DNA of 64,000 bases from Virgibacillus_O sediminis (lineage in GTDB: Bacteria; Bacillota; Bacilli; Bacillales; Amphibacillaceae), in NCBI RefSeq assembly GCF_042643265.1, contig NZ_JBHRRZ010000003.1:62001-126000 (forward strand), in the 5' to 3' direction. The notes under the pieces were generated by a model. That model worked only from the letters and a program-made list of their open reading frames with translations, was not told the origin of the DNA and ran no database searches. A program made the position numbers and the translations under genes. Of this stretch, positions 24,883 to 34,351 are shown piece by piece. Every line of letters starts with the position of its first letter. Position 1 is the stretch's first letter.

Positions 24883-27081
24883 CTACTTTCTTCTCCGCTG
24901 TTTCTGCTTACGACTTTTGGAAGGAGTCGCTTTTATCTTCTTTTTCTTCTTTTTCGGTTCAGGTACATTGACTAATTCGAAATCGACAGCACGCTCATCC
25001 AGGTTGACATTGACTACCTTGATTTCCACCTCATCACCCACACGGTACATGTTGGCAGTCCTCTCACCGATTAGTGCATGGCTTTTTTCATCAAAATGGT
25101 AATAATCATCTGTTAGATAGCTGACATGGATCAGCCCTTCCACTGTATTTTCAAGCTCGACGAAAAGCCCAAAACTGGTGACAGAACTGATGATGCCCAT
25201 AAATTCCTCTCCAATTTTGTCCTGCATATATTCTGCTTTCTTCAAATCATCTGTCTCTCTTTCCGCATCGACAGCGGCACGTTCCCGTTCGGACGTATGG
25301 CGGGCGATATCAGGCATCTTTTCCTTCCATGCCTGGATGGTTTTCTTCTGCAAGTTTTTCTCAATCAGATAGGTCCGTATTAATCGATGTACAACCAGGT
25401 CCGGATATCTGCGGATAGGTGACGTGAAATGGGTATAGAACTCTGTTGCCAATCCAAAGTGGCCGACACTCCTTGGATCATATTTAGCTTGCTGCATGGA
25501 TCGGAGCATCAATTTATTTACAATCATTTCTTCCGGCCTGCCCTGAACTTCATCAATGACTTTTTGGAGCGCCTGAGGATGAACCTCGTTTGCCGTGCCT
25601 TTTACGGTGATTCCCAGTCCGGCTAGGAATTCAAAAAACCTCTCCAACTTTCCCTGATCAGGGTCTTCGTGGATTCGATGTATAAAAGGAACGTCCATCC
25701 AATGAAAATGCTCCGCAATTGTTTCGTTCGCTGCCAGCATAAATTCTTCAATCAGCCGCTCACCTACTGATCTTTCACGCAGAACTACATCTTCCGCCTT
25801 CCCTTTTTCATCAACCAGCACTTGGGCTTCTTTGAAATCGAAATCTATAGCTCCTCGGCCCATCCGCTTACTGTTCAGGATCTTGGCCAGTTTCTCCATT
25901 TGCTCAAACATTGGTACCAGTGACTCATACTTCTTACGTACTTCCTCATCCTTATCCACCAGAATCTTATTTACATCAGAATAGGTCATGCGTTCAGTCG
26001 TTTTAATGACACTTTGGAATATTTCGTGGTTGACCACTTCTCCTGAAGTAGTGATTTCCATTTCACACCCCAGTGTCAATCGATCCACCTGTGGATTCAA
26101 TGAACAAATTCCGTTAGACAATCGATGCGGTATCATTGGGATCACACGGTCAACCAAGTAAACACTGGTTCCCCGTTCAAATGCTTCTTTATCTATTGGT
26201 GAATCCTGTTCAACATAGTAGCTGACATCCGCAATATACACACCAAGTTTATAGTTGCCATTATCGAGCTTCTTAACGGTTACTGCGTCATCAAGATCTT
26301 TAGCGTCTGCTCCATCTATAGTGACAATGGTTTCATCGCGGAGATCTTTTCTATTTTTGATTTCGTCCTCTGATATGGTCTCCGGTGTATTCGCTGCCTG
26401 TTCGAGTACTTCGTCCGGAAAATCCACCGTAATTCCATGCTTATGGATGATGGAAATGATATCAATTCCCGGGTCGTTTTTATGACCGAGTATATGAATG
26501 ATTTCCCCTTCTGCACTTTTGCGCCCTTCCGGATATTTGGTAATGTGTGCAATAACCTTATGGCCGCTCACTGCGCCATTCGTACTGTTCTTCGGAATGA
26601 AAATATCATTGGGGATCCGCTTGTCATCAGCAATTACAAAACCGAAAGAGCGGTTATCCTCATAAGTCCCGACAACTTGGAGAACAGCACGCTCAAGGAT
26701 ACGGATCACAACACCTTCTGGACGGTTCCCATCTTCCTCTGTTTTTTCGAGACGTACAAGCACACGATCATTATTCATAGCTGATGCAAGATCAGAACTA
26801 TGAATATATACATCTCTTTGATCTTCATCATCCGGAATCAAAAATGCGAATCCCTTCGCATGCATTTGGATTCTTCCTCGGATAAGGTTCATCTTTTCAG
26901 GAAGGCCGAAACGATTTTTTCTAGTCCGGACCAGTTCTCCTTCTTCTTCCAGCTCATTCAAAGCCTTGACGAGTTCCTTAAACTCTACAGCATCCTCCAA
27001 CTGGAGGGATTTCTCGATTTCATCCACCGCTAATGGCTTTGTCCCTGATTCTTTAAAATAATTTAGTATTTTCTCTTTCAT
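24883..27081 (-). CDS. rnr: Ribonuclease R
   Basis: 732 residues in RNase R order: winged-helix N terminus (residues 1-65), two cold-shock-like OB folds, the RNB catalytic domain with DGADAKDLDDAV near residue 271 (the magnesium-binding aspartates), an S1 domain near 620-700 (MGIISSVTSFGLFVELENT), and a very basic tail rich in lysine and arginine. It degrades structured RNA 3' to 5' and helps remove non-stop mRNA in the tmRNA pathway. The ATG at 27081 follows GAGGGTGA; earlier in-frame codons are rejected. It lies 46 nt after the esterase gene, as in the secG-yvaK-rnr order. Confidence 0.96.
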   Translation of the reverse strand: MKEKILNYFKESGTKPLAVDEIEKSLQLEDAVEFKELVKALNELEEEGELVRTRKNRFGLPEKMNLIRGRIQMHAKGFAFLIPDDEDQRDVYIHSSDLASAMNNDRVLVRLEKTEEDGNRPEGVVIRILERAVLQVVGTYEDNRSFGFVIADDKRIPNDIFIPKNSTNGAVSGHKVIAHITKYPEGRKSAEGEIIHILGHKNDPGIDIISIIHKHGITVDFPDEVLEQAANTPETISEDEIKNRKDLRDETIVTIDGADAKDLDDAVTVKKLDNGNYKLGVYIADVSYYVEQDSPIDKEAFERGTSVYLVDRVIPMIPHRLSNGICSLNPQVDRLTLGCEMEITTSGEVVNHEIFQSVIKTTERMTYSDVNKILVDKDEEVRKKYESLVPMFEQMEKLAKILNSKRMGRGAIDFDFKEAQVLVDEKGKAEDVVLRERSVGERLIEEFMLAANETIAEHFHWMDVPFIHRIHEDPDQGKLERFFEFLAGLGITVKGTANEVHPQALQKVIDEVQGRPEEMIVNKLMLRSMQQAKYDPRSVGHFGLATEFYTHFTSPIRRYPDLVVHRLIRTYLIEKNLQKKTIQAWKEKMPDIARHTSERERAAVDAERETDDLKKAEYMQDKIGEEFMGIISSVTSFGLFVELENTVEGLIHVSYLTDDYYHFDEKSHALIGERTANMYRVGDEVEIKVVNVNLDERAVDFELVNVPEPKKKKKKIKATPSKSRKQKQRRRK

Positions 27082-27126
27082 ATAAATCACCCTCTTCCTT
27101 CTCATCTTTTCCTTATTCTGTGTAAT

Positions 27127-27876
27127 TTAATCATTTTTCCAATCTAGGGATTCCAGAAATTCATAGATATCTTCATACAGTTTCTCTTTTTCTTTCCCCA
27201 TCGTAATTACATGGCCGGATTCTTCATACCATTTGATTTCCTTTTTATCTGATTCCACATTTTCATAGATGTAGTCTGCACTCTCCGTATTAATCATTTC
27301 ATCCTTTCGTGCCTGAACGACTAGTGCTGGAGCATATATGGTATCTATTTCTCCACGTACCCCATTAATAAAGTTCTCCACTTGGTCGAACACCTCACCA
27401 GAACGTTCCATCAAGGATTCTACTTCTTGTTGGATGGTTGCCTGGTCCTTGCCTTCCAACTGTTTGTATTCTTTTGAGAATAATTTAAAGCCCTTAGTCA
27501 ACTGTGTTTCATTATCGAAAAACATCGGCGAACACATCGGGATGACCGCTTTTACCTTTTCGGAATAAGCAAGCTTCAGGCCAAGTACTCCGCCAAGCGA
27601 AAGCCCTGCGACCGCTATCTCATCATAACCGAGTTCCCTGAGATGATAATAAGCGTTTTTCACATCCTCCCACCATTGGTCTGCATTTGTTTCTATCAGT
27701 TCCTCCGGCGGCGCCCCATGCCCCCTGTAAATTGGCGCATGGCTTGTATATCCTTTCTTCTCAAGGAAGCGCCCAAGCATCCGGACGTCGGCTGTATGCC
27801 CGGTAAATCCGTGAAGCAGCAGCACAGCCCTCGATCCTGCTTCAAATGTAAAAGGTTTTGGTTGAACTACTTTCAT
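27127..27876 (-). CDS. Carboxylesterase (EstA/YvaK-like)
   Basis: 249 residues, alpha/beta hydrolase. The nucleophile elbow GLSLGG is near residue 94, the oxyanion segment LLHGFTGH near 22, the acid in QARKDEMIN near 196 and the histidine in ESGHVIT near 226. It matches the thermophilic-type carboxylesterase Est30 family. It hydrolyses short acyl esters; natural substrate unknown. Position between secG and rnr is conserved in Bacillaceae. AGGAG precedes the ATG. Confidence 0.92.
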   Translation of the reverse strand: MKVVQPKPFTFEAGSRAVLLLHGFTGHTADVRMLGRFLEKKGYTSHAPIYRGHGAPPEELIETNADQWWEDVKNAYYHLRELGYDEIAVAGLSLGGVLGLKLAYSEKVKAVIPMCSPMFFDNETQLTKGFKLFSKEYKQLEGKDQATIQQEVESLMERSGEVFDQVENFINGVRGEIDTIYAPALVVQARKDEMINTESADYIYENVESDKKEIKWYEESGHVITMGKEKEKLYEDIYEFLESLDWKND

Positions 27877-27950
27877 CTCTACTACATCTCCTTATACTGT
27901 CCTATTATCTACTTTACCCTTTAATGAATACAGTATCACATTGAAAGAAC

Positions 27951-27981
27951 AAAAAACCCTTACCACGTCTGTGATAAGGGT
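27951..27981 (-). terminator. Terminator after secG
   Basis: Minus strand ACCCTTATCAC/GTGGTAAGGGT, 11-bp stem with one mismatch, then TTTTTTG. Confidence 0.88.
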
Positions 27982-27991
27982 CTGTTTTCCA

Positions 27992-28222
27992 TTATATAAC
28001 GTATCCGCTCAGAAAAGCTAACAGGAAGAATATGACACCCGTTACAATTGTTCCCCGATGCAAGACATAATCGATCCCGCGTGCTTTCTGCTTTCCAAAT
28101 AACTGCTCGGCTCCCCCAGAAATTGCTCCGGACAGACCGGCACTCTTACCAGACTGCAAGAGAATCAGGATAACCATAATAATTGCATCTGCGACCAATA
28201 ATATGTTTATAGTAGCTGCCAT
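27992..28222 (-). CDS. secG: Preprotein translocase subunit SecG
   Basis: 76 residues with two membrane helices joined by the conserved cytoplasmic loop QSGKSAGLSGAISGGAEQLFG. It is the small accessory subunit of the SecYEG channel. The ATG at 28222 follows GGGGGA; the longer upstream frame lacks any signal and is not membrane-like. A terminator separates it from the esterase gene. Confidence 0.96.
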   Translation of the reverse strand: MAATINILLVADAIIMVILILLQSGKSAGLSGAISGGAEQLFGKQKARGIDYVLHRGTIVTGVIFFLLAFLSGYVI

Positions 28223-28418
28223 TTTGCGTACAATCCCCCTTGAACTAGAAAAGCATATGCGCACATCTGCATCCCCACTCAAGGGACTGGCGCAAATTAT
28301 GCCGGACAGGCTATACTTTACTACATACTTTAGCATATCCAGCATGATACAGGCAAGGTTTATTTATTCAAACAAATGGACGTCCTTCAAAATACCATCT
28401 ATGATAGAAAGTAGGATA

Positions 28419-29354
28419 ATGAAGAAACAGGTGATCATCTTGGAAACAGAATACTGGCAGTTGATGAGTGATAAAACAGAAGTGTACACCAAAAAATGGC
28501 ACCAACCGGGAACTGAGCCTAAAGCAATTGTCCAACTGGCCCACGGGATGGTCGAACATATCAACCGATACAATGAATTTGCAGAATACCTCCTGGATCA
28601 AGGAATTTTCGTTTATGGCAACGACCATCGCGGGCATGGCAAAACAGCTGTGAAACAAGGGAAATTCGGCTATTTTGCAGAAAAGGACGGTTTTGCCAGA
28701 GTTACCAGGGACCTTATAGAAATTACAGAAAGAATCAGACAAGATCACCCTGCTGTCCCAATATTTCTACTGGGGCACAGCATGGGCTCTTTTATGGTAC
28801 GAAGATATATTCAGTCCGAGAGCAAGGAATTGAGCGGGGCCATCATGATGGGGACGGGTTACTATTCCAACATCCTCTCCCGTTTCGGCAGGGGCATCTC
28901 CTCCATCCTCCCGCGGGACCAAGAGTCAGCATTCATGCATGAACTCGTCTTCGGATTCAATAATCGCAGAATTGCGCAGAAGGTTACCAGCTTTGATTGG
29001 CTGAGTTCCGACCCGGAAGAAGTGCAGGCATTTCTTGACGATCCGTATACCGACTTCATCCCCACGGGAAGTTTCTTTCATGATTTGATGACAGGGATCT
29101 CCGAAATCCACAACCGCCAAAAACTTAATGCCGTTAGGAGCGACCTTCCGCTGTTGTTCATCAGTGGTGCTCAGGACCCGGTCGGAGCCTATGAAAAGGG
29201 TATCTGGAAAACAGCCCGCCTCTACCTCAAAGCAGGTGTCCAGGACATAACCGCCATGCTCTTCCCCGAGGGCAGACATGAGATACTGCATGAGGTGAAT
29301 AAAGAAGAAGTATTCGAACAAATCTATGCATGGATACACCATCGGATAAAGTGA
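28419..29354 (+). CDS. Alpha/beta hydrolase, lysophospholipase/monoacylglycerol-lipase type (YtpA-like)
   Basis: 311 residues. The catalytic triad of the family is visible: serine in LLGHSMGSFM near residue 115, aspartate in ISGAQDPVGAYEKG, histidine in EGRHEILHE near the end. HGMVEHINRY forms the oxyanion loop. No signal peptide. Likely removes acyl chains from mono-acyl lipids. Two starts are possible: ATG 28419 with a weak GTAGGA, or TTG 28440 six bases after AGGTG; the latter gives METEYWQL, a common opening in this family. Divergent from secG. Confidence 0.88.
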   Translation: MKKQVIILETEYWQLMSDKTEVYTKKWHQPGTEPKAIVQLAHGMVEHINRYNEFAEYLLDQGIFVYGNDHRGHGKTAVKQGKFGYFAEKDGFARVTRDLIEITERIRQDHPAVPIFLLGHSMGSFMVRRYIQSESKELSGAIMMGTGYYSNILSRFGRGISSILPRDQESAFMHELVFGFNNRRIAQKVTSFDWLSSDPEEVQAFLDDPYTDFIPTGSFFHDLMTGISEIHNRQKLNAVRSDLPLLFISGAQDPVGAYEKGIWKTARLYLKAGVQDITAMLFPEGRHEILHEVNKEEVFEQIYAWIHHRIK

Positions 29355-29374
29355 GCAGACCGCGGTGCCTATGC

Positions 29375-29403
29375 TTGAATTAATAGGGACCAAAAGGTAA
29401 AAT
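29375..29403 (+). promoter_or_regulatory. Sigma-A promoter of ptsI
   Basis: TTGAAT (29375-29380), 17-nt spacer, TAAAAT (29398-29403), 42 bp before the ptsI start. It gives ptsI its own transcript. Confidence 0.72.
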
Positions 29404-29444
29404 ACTGGTTGGAAACATGTTAAAGAAGGGCTGGTAGAATTATA

Positions 29445-31157
29445 ATGACCAACATACAAGGAATAGCAGCATCACAGGGAATTGCGATTGCTAAGGCCTA
29501 TCAGTTGACTACACCTGATCTGAGCTTTGAAAAGAAAAAGACGGATAACCCTCAACATGAGGCGGAACGTTTAGATAATGCTTTGAACATATCCAAACAG
29601 GAATTGGAAAAGATTAAAGCACATACACTGAAAGAGCTTGGAGAAGAGCATGCTGAAATTTTCTCAGCACACCTCCTGGTGTTGAGTGATCCAGAGCTGA
29701 TCAATCCAATCAAGGACAAAATAACTTCTGAAAAGGTGATTGCAGAAACTGCTTTAGAAGAAACAGCTAACATGTTTATCGATATGTTTAAAAATATGGA
29801 TAACGAATATATGCGGGAACGGGCGGCAGATATCCAGGACGTTACCAAACGCGTGATGTCCCATCTTCTGGGAGCAAGCTTCCCTGATCCTGCACTGATC
29901 GATGAAGAGGTGGTGGTTATTGCCAATGACCTGACTCCCTCAGATACTGCTCAGCTCAACCGCCAATTTGTCAAAGGTTTTGCAACCGATATCGGCGGAA
30001 GAACTTCCCATTCAGCAATTATGGCCAGATCTCTTGAAATTCCTGCAGTAGTTGGAACGAAAGAAGCGACCGAGACCATCAACTCAGATGACATGATTAT
30101 CATCGATGGAAATGAAGGTAAGGTGCTTGTAAATCCTTCTGAAAGTGAGTTGGCTGAATACCGCAGAAAACAGGAAGAATTTGAACAGCAGAAGGAAGAG
30201 TGGGCAAAGTTGAAGGATGAACCCACTTTCTCCCAAGATGGCGAGCAAGTTGAACTTGCTGCCAACATCGGAACTCCAGATGATGTGGGAGGAGTTCTGA
30301 ACAATGGCGGCGAAGGAATCGGTCTCTACCGTACGGAATTCCTTTACATGGGCAAGAGTGAGCTCCCTACTGAAGAGGAGCAATTCGAAGCTTATAAGTC
30401 CGTCCTCGAACAAATGGGTGATAAGCCTGTCGTCGTTCGTACGCTGGACATAGGGGGAGACAAGGAACTGGACTATATGGACCTGCCTAAAGAGCTCAAC
30501 CCATTCCTTGGATTCCGAGCGATCCGTTTCTGCTTGGAAAATGAAGATGTTTTCCGTCCGCAGTTGCGTGCGCTACTGCGGGCAAGTGTACACGGCACTC
30601 TGAAAATCATGTTCCCTATGATTGCAACATTGGAAGAGTTCCGCCAGGCTAAAGCAATTTTGCTTGATGAAAAAGAAAAGCTGGCCAGCGAAGGAATTAA
30701 AACTTCCGATAATATCGAGGTAGGAATTATGGTAGAGATTCCATCTACTGCGGTAATTGCCAAGCAGTTTGCTAAAGAAGTCGATTTCTTCAGCATCGGC
30801 ACCAATGACCTTATCCAGTATACAATGGCTGCGGACCGGATGAATGAGCAGGTTTCCTATCTATACCAGCCATACCATCCTGCCATCCTGAATCTTGTGA
30901 ACAATGTAATTGAAGCTGCTCACAGTGAAGGAAAGTGGGCTGGCATGTGCGGAGAAATGGCCGGCGATTCCATAGCTATTCCAATTCTTTTAGGGCTCGG
31001 CTTGGATGAATTCAGCATGAGCGCCACTTCTATACTGCAGGCACGAAGCCAAATAAGCGGCCTGTCGAAGGAAAAAATGGCATCCTATAAAGACAAACTG
31101 CTTTCCATGGGAACAGCAGAAGAAGTCGTTGAATTCGTTAAAGAAAAGACTAATTAA
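29445..31157 (+). CDS. ptsI: PTS enzyme I (phosphoenolpyruvate-protein phosphotransferase)
   Basis: 570 residues, the length of enzyme I. The active histidine lies in GGRTSHSAIMARS near residue 187, the PEP-binding barrel carries LYRTEFLYMG near 290 and FFSIGTNDLIQYTMAADR near 446, and the catalytic Cys is in GMCGEMAGD near 500. It moves phosphate from PEP to HPr. Unusually no ptsH precedes it; the gene has its own promoter and terminator. The ribosome-binding site is weak (GAAGGG, far from the ATG). Confidence 0.96.
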   Translation: MTNIQGIAASQGIAIAKAYQLTTPDLSFEKKKTDNPQHEAERLDNALNISKQELEKIKAHTLKELGEEHAEIFSAHLLVLSDPELINPIKDKITSEKVIAETALEETANMFIDMFKNMDNEYMRERAADIQDVTKRVMSHLLGASFPDPALIDEEVVVIANDLTPSDTAQLNRQFVKGFATDIGGRTSHSAIMARSLEIPAVVGTKEATETINSDDMIIIDGNEGKVLVNPSESELAEYRRKQEEFEQQKEEWAKLKDEPTFSQDGEQVELAANIGTPDDVGGVLNNGGEGIGLYRTEFLYMGKSELPTEEEQFEAYKSVLEQMGDKPVVVRTLDIGGDKELDYMDLPKELNPFLGFRAIRFCLENEDVFRPQLRALLRASVHGTLKIMFPMIATLEEFRQAKAILLDEKEKLASEGIKTSDNIEVGIMVEIPSTAVIAKQFAKEVDFFSIGTNDLIQYTMAADRMNEQVSYLYQPYHPAILNLVNNVIEAAHSEGKWAGMCGEMAGDSIAIPILLGLGLDEFSMSATSILQARSQISGLSKEKMASYKDKLLSMGTAEEVVEFVKEKTN

Positions 31158-31164
31158 TAATGGA

Positions 31165-31199
31165 GGCGGCCGGTGTATCAGCACCGGCCGCCTTTTTTG
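31165..31199 (+). terminator. Terminator of ptsI
   Basis: AGGCGGCCGGTG paired with CACCGGCCGCCT around a 6-nt loop, followed by TTTTT. A perfect 12-bp stem. Confidence 0.95.
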
Positions 31200-31246
31200 C
31201 TCTGCTTCAGCAGCTGATAAATCGAAGCTTCTTCTGAATTGGTGTT

Positions 31247-31795
31247 CTACCCTNTATCACGAGGAATTTTGGCAGGATAGCCGATCTGCATGACTGCTGC
31301 TATTTTATCCTCTTCGGCATCCAGCCCTATACTTTCAAGAAATGCCGGATCATGCATAAAAGGAGTTATTGTCCATAGCATGCCAATTCCATATTCCCAT
31401 GCCGCAAGTTGGGAATTCTGTATAAATGCACAGACTGCCGAATACTCCTCCTCATTCCTGATAGGGTCTTCTTCCTTCTTATAGTAGATGACGGCATGAT
31501 GCGGTATATCCAGGAGGAAAGATTTCATGGAATCTTCCAGTTTTGCTGTCTTAGGATGGTTGTCATCTGGAATCATCGCAAGCCTCCGATAACTTGCAAT
31601 AATCCGCTCCACAAGTCTCTTTTTTCCGTTTTGCTGATATATCCTAACATTCCACGGTTCCTTCATATAATGAGAGGGTGCATACGAACCATAAGTAAAA
31701 ATATCTTCCAAGATAGAAGGATCTATTTCTTTGTCCTGAAAGTTATGTATTGACCTTCTTTGTTTAATTGCCTGCAGCAATTCGACAACAACCAC
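31247..31795 (-). CDS. Nitroreductase family protein
   Basis: 182 residues, FMN-dependent nitroreductase fold: KQRRSIHNFQDKEID at the N terminus, YGSYAPSHYMKEPWN near 35, and GIGMLWTITPFMHDP near 137 followed by the MQIGYPAKIPRD ending. It reduces quinones or nitro compounds with NAD(P)H in the laboratory; physiological substrate unknown. The start GTG at 31795 touches its GGAAGGG site, so a slightly later start is possible. The second last codon contains the undetermined base at 31254, so the C terminus is uncertain by a few residues. Confidence 0.85.
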   Translation of the reverse strand: MVVVELLQAIKQRRSIHNFQDKEIDPSILEDIFTYGSYAPSHYMKEPWNVRIYQQNGKKRLVERIIASYRRLAMIPDDNHPKTAKLEDSMKSFLLDIPHHAVIYYKKEEDPIRNEEEYSAVCAFIQNSQLAAWEYGIGMLWTITPFMHDPAFLESIGLDAEEDKIAAVMQIGYPAKIPRDXG

Positions 31796-31846
31796 CCCTT
31801 CCTATGATGATACTATTACCATAGCACAGTTCCCAGCCATAGCAAA

Positions 31847-32815
31847 TCAACCAAATTGTTGTCGGACCATTACAGACATGAAATCGGTGTAGAAGCGGTG
31901 ATAATCTAGATCGAATGCTATCCGATGCTGTTTCACCTCTGTATCTGTTTCTTCCTCCAGGCTTCCAAATGGGCGGATATCTGCTATACTATGGCCCCTT
32001 TCCGTCCCTTCCCTTGCTTGCACCACATGGACCGGCAACCGCCGGAAAAACAGCATGCTTGTATGAATTACTGCCATCAGGGTAAGCACATCATGTAATG
32101 GGACTCCCTGGATCAAGGGATTTCTCTCTTTATAGAAATTGTAATAATAGTCCAGTAACGGCTTTACTATATGGATCGGCCCCATTTCATGTACATTTTT
32201 AATCATCCCGGGGGTTGCTATGGCCCTTTCTGTAACATTGAGCGGGATGATGCTTAGATTCTCGGCCGATGATAATACAATTTGTGCAGCAACTGGATCA
32301 CCATGGAAATTTGCCTCCGCAACTGCTGTGACATTTCCCGGCACCCAGAATGCCCCTCCCATAATATAATAGCTTTTCACTGTCTGCATCAGCTGCGGGT
32401 AAGTAATAAATAAAGCGGCAAGCGAGGTCAGCCTTCCAATACTGACTACGGTCAAATCATGTTGATATGCCCGGATGATATCAGTAATAGCAAAAAAATT
32501 CTCCTCCTCGATATCTGCCCCATCAGGAGAAGGAATAATCGGGCCAAGTCCGTATTCCCCATGGATTTCCGGCACAAAATCAAATGGATCCCCAGTCATC
32601 GGTTTTTCTGCTCCTGCCACTATTGGGACGTGCGCTGTTTCTTCCCCGAACAACTCCTGCAAGTAATGGACAGTAGCAAGAGCGTTCTCCCTTGGCACGT
32701 TCCCATAATCGGCTACCACTCCTACTATATCTATCGCATCATTTAGATACGCATAGATCAGCGCCATACTGTCATCAATCCCGACATCGCAGAATAGCAA
32801 GACTTTCTTTCCCAC
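31847..32815 (-). CDS. Nucleoside hydrolase (IUNH family)
   Basis: 322 residues. The calcium-binding start motif is CDVGIDDSMAL near residues 8-18 (usually DTDPGIDDA; here an abbreviated version with the DD pair kept). MGGAFWVPGNVT near 165 and the C-terminal HDVLTLMAV histidine complete the site. It hydrolyses ribonucleosides to base and ribose for salvage. GTG at 32815 lies 7 nt after GGAGG; longer starts run through that site. A weak GTTGGA-N13-GGGTAG (32882-32858) upstream resembles a sigma-B promoter but is not convincing. Confidence 0.88.
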   Translation of the reverse strand: MGKKVLLFCDVGIDDSMALIYAYLNDAIDIVGVVADYGNVPRENALATVHYLQELFGEETAHVPIVAGAEKPMTGDPFDFVPEIHGEYGLGPIIPSPDGADIEEENFFAITDIIRAYQHDLTVVSIGRLTSLAALFITYPQLMQTVKSYYIMGGAFWVPGNVTAVAEANFHGDPVAAQIVLSSAENLSIIPLNVTERAIATPGMIKNVHEMGPIHIVKPLLDYYYNFYKERNPLIQGVPLHDVLTLMAVIHTSMLFFRRLPVHVVQAREGTERGHSIADIRPFGSLEEETDTEVKQHRIAFDLDYHRFYTDFMSVMVRQQFG

Positions 32816-33001
32816 CACTTCACCTCCAACAGTTATCAATCATTACCTAATACCCCTCTACCCAGTCTATTCTAATTCCAACTGAGCCATGATGGACTGT
32901 CTTTATTTTCCAAAAGAGGAAAGGGCAAAGGTGTAGACTGGCAGCTTAGCAAGTCCGGCTGTGTCCGTGTATCGGTTTGAAGCACGCTATAATTTTCTTG
33001 C

Positions 33002-33036
33002 CAAAAAAACAAAGAGACAGGAGCCCTGTCTCTTTG
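33002..33036 (-). terminator. Terminator of the glycolytic operon after eno
   Basis: Minus strand ACAAAGAGACAGG/CCTGTCTCTTTGT, 13-bp perfect stem, 3-nt loop, then TTTTTTT. It starts 15 nt past the eno stop. Confidence 0.95.
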
Positions 33037-33050
33037 TATGGATTTCATTT

Positions 33051-34337
33051 TTATTTTTTTAGGTTATAGAATGAATCTAATCCACCATATTCACCCATGC
33101 CAGCTAATTCATCTTCAATACGGAGCAGCTGGTTGTATTTCGCAACACGGTCTGTACGGGATGGTGCACCAGTCTTAATTTGACCTGCATTGGTAGCTAC
33201 AGCTATATCAGCGATAGTCGCATCTTCTGTCTCACCAGAACGGTGGGAAATAACGGCAGTATATCCTGCCCGTTTAGCCATTTCGATTGCTTCAAACGTT
33301 TCGGTCAATGTACCGATCTGATTCACTTTAACAAGGATGGAATTGCCTACGCCTTGTTCAATTCCTTGAGAAAGCTTGACTGTATTGGTAACGAATAAAT
33401 CATCGCCAACAAGCTGTACACGGTCTCCAAGACGTTTTGTAAGCACTTTGAAACCGTCCCAGTCGTTCTCGTCCAGGCCGTCCTCGATAGAAATGATTGG
33501 GTATTTGTTGATCATATCTTCATACCAATCAACCATTTCCTCAGAAGTGCGGACAACACCTTCACCTTTCAAGTTATACTTGCCATCCTCATAAATTTCA
33601 GATGCTGCCACGTCCATAGCAAGTTTTACTTCCTCGCCTGGCTTATAGCCGGCTGCTTCAATAGCTTCTACGATTGTTTGCAGTGCCTCTTCGTTGGAAC
33701 TGAGATTTGGAGCAAATCCGCCTTCATCACCCACGCCTGTATTATAACCTTTGTTTTTCAGTACTTTCTTCAGTGAATGGAAAATTTCTGCTCCCGTACG
33801 CAAAGCTTCCTTGAAAGTCGGAGCAGCAACAGGCATGATCATGAATTCTTGGATATCCACGTTGTTATCCGCATGCTCTCCACCATTTAGGATATTCATC
33901 ATTGGTGTTGGGAGTGTCTTGGCATTAAACCCGCCAAGGTAGTTGTATAACGGTACTTCCAAATAGCTTGCAGCAGCATGTGCAGCTGCCATGGATACAC
34001 CCAGAATGGCATTGGCTCCCAATTTCCCTTTATTTTCTGTCCCATCGAGTTCGATCATAAGGCCATCAATAATATTTTGGCGGGTAACATCCATCCCAAG
34101 CAGTTCTGGTGCAATAATTTCGTTTACATTGTTCACTGCTTTGCTTACCCCTTTACCGAGGTAGCGATCCTCGTCGCCATCACGCAGTTCTACTGCTTCA
34201 TATTCACCGGTTGAAGCACCACTTGGCACCAATGCAGAACCGAATGCGCCTGACTCTGTGAAAATTTCTACTTCTACGGTAGGATTGCCGCGTGAATCCA
34301 ATACCTCTCGAGCATAAACATCTGTAATATATGGCAT
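33051..34337 (-). CDS. eno: Enolase
   Basis: 428 residues. Motifs: SGASTGEYEAVELRD, GGEHADNNVDIQEFM with the catalytic His region, VGDEGGFAPN (Glu general acid), and SHRSGETEDATIAD near residue 365; the C-terminal GGLDSFYNLKK is typical of Bacillus. It interconverts 2-phosphoglycerate and PEP and is a degradosome member. Last gene of the cggR operon, 14 nt after gpmI. AAAGGAGAG precedes the ATG. Confidence 0.98.
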   Translation of the reverse strand: MPYITDVYAREVLDSRGNPTVEVEIFTESGAFGSALVPSGASTGEYEAVELRDGDEDRYLGKGVSKAVNNVNEIIAPELLGMDVTRQNIIDGLMIELDGTENKGKLGANAILGVSMAAAHAAASYLEVPLYNYLGGFNAKTLPTPMMNILNGGEHADNNVDIQEFMIMPVAAPTFKEALRTGAEIFHSLKKVLKNKGYNTGVGDEGGFAPNLSSNEEALQTIVEAIEAAGYKPGEEVKLAMDVAASEIYEDGKYNLKGEGVVRTSEEMVDWYEDMINKYPIISIEDGLDENDWDGFKVLTKRLGDRVQLVGDDLFVTNTVKLSQGIEQGVGNSILVKVNQIGTLTETFEAIEMAKRAGYTAVISHRSGETEDATIADIAVATNAGQIKTGAPSRTDRVAKYNQLLRIEDELAGMGEYGGLDSFYNLKK

Positions 34338-34351
34338 GAAAATCTCTCCTT

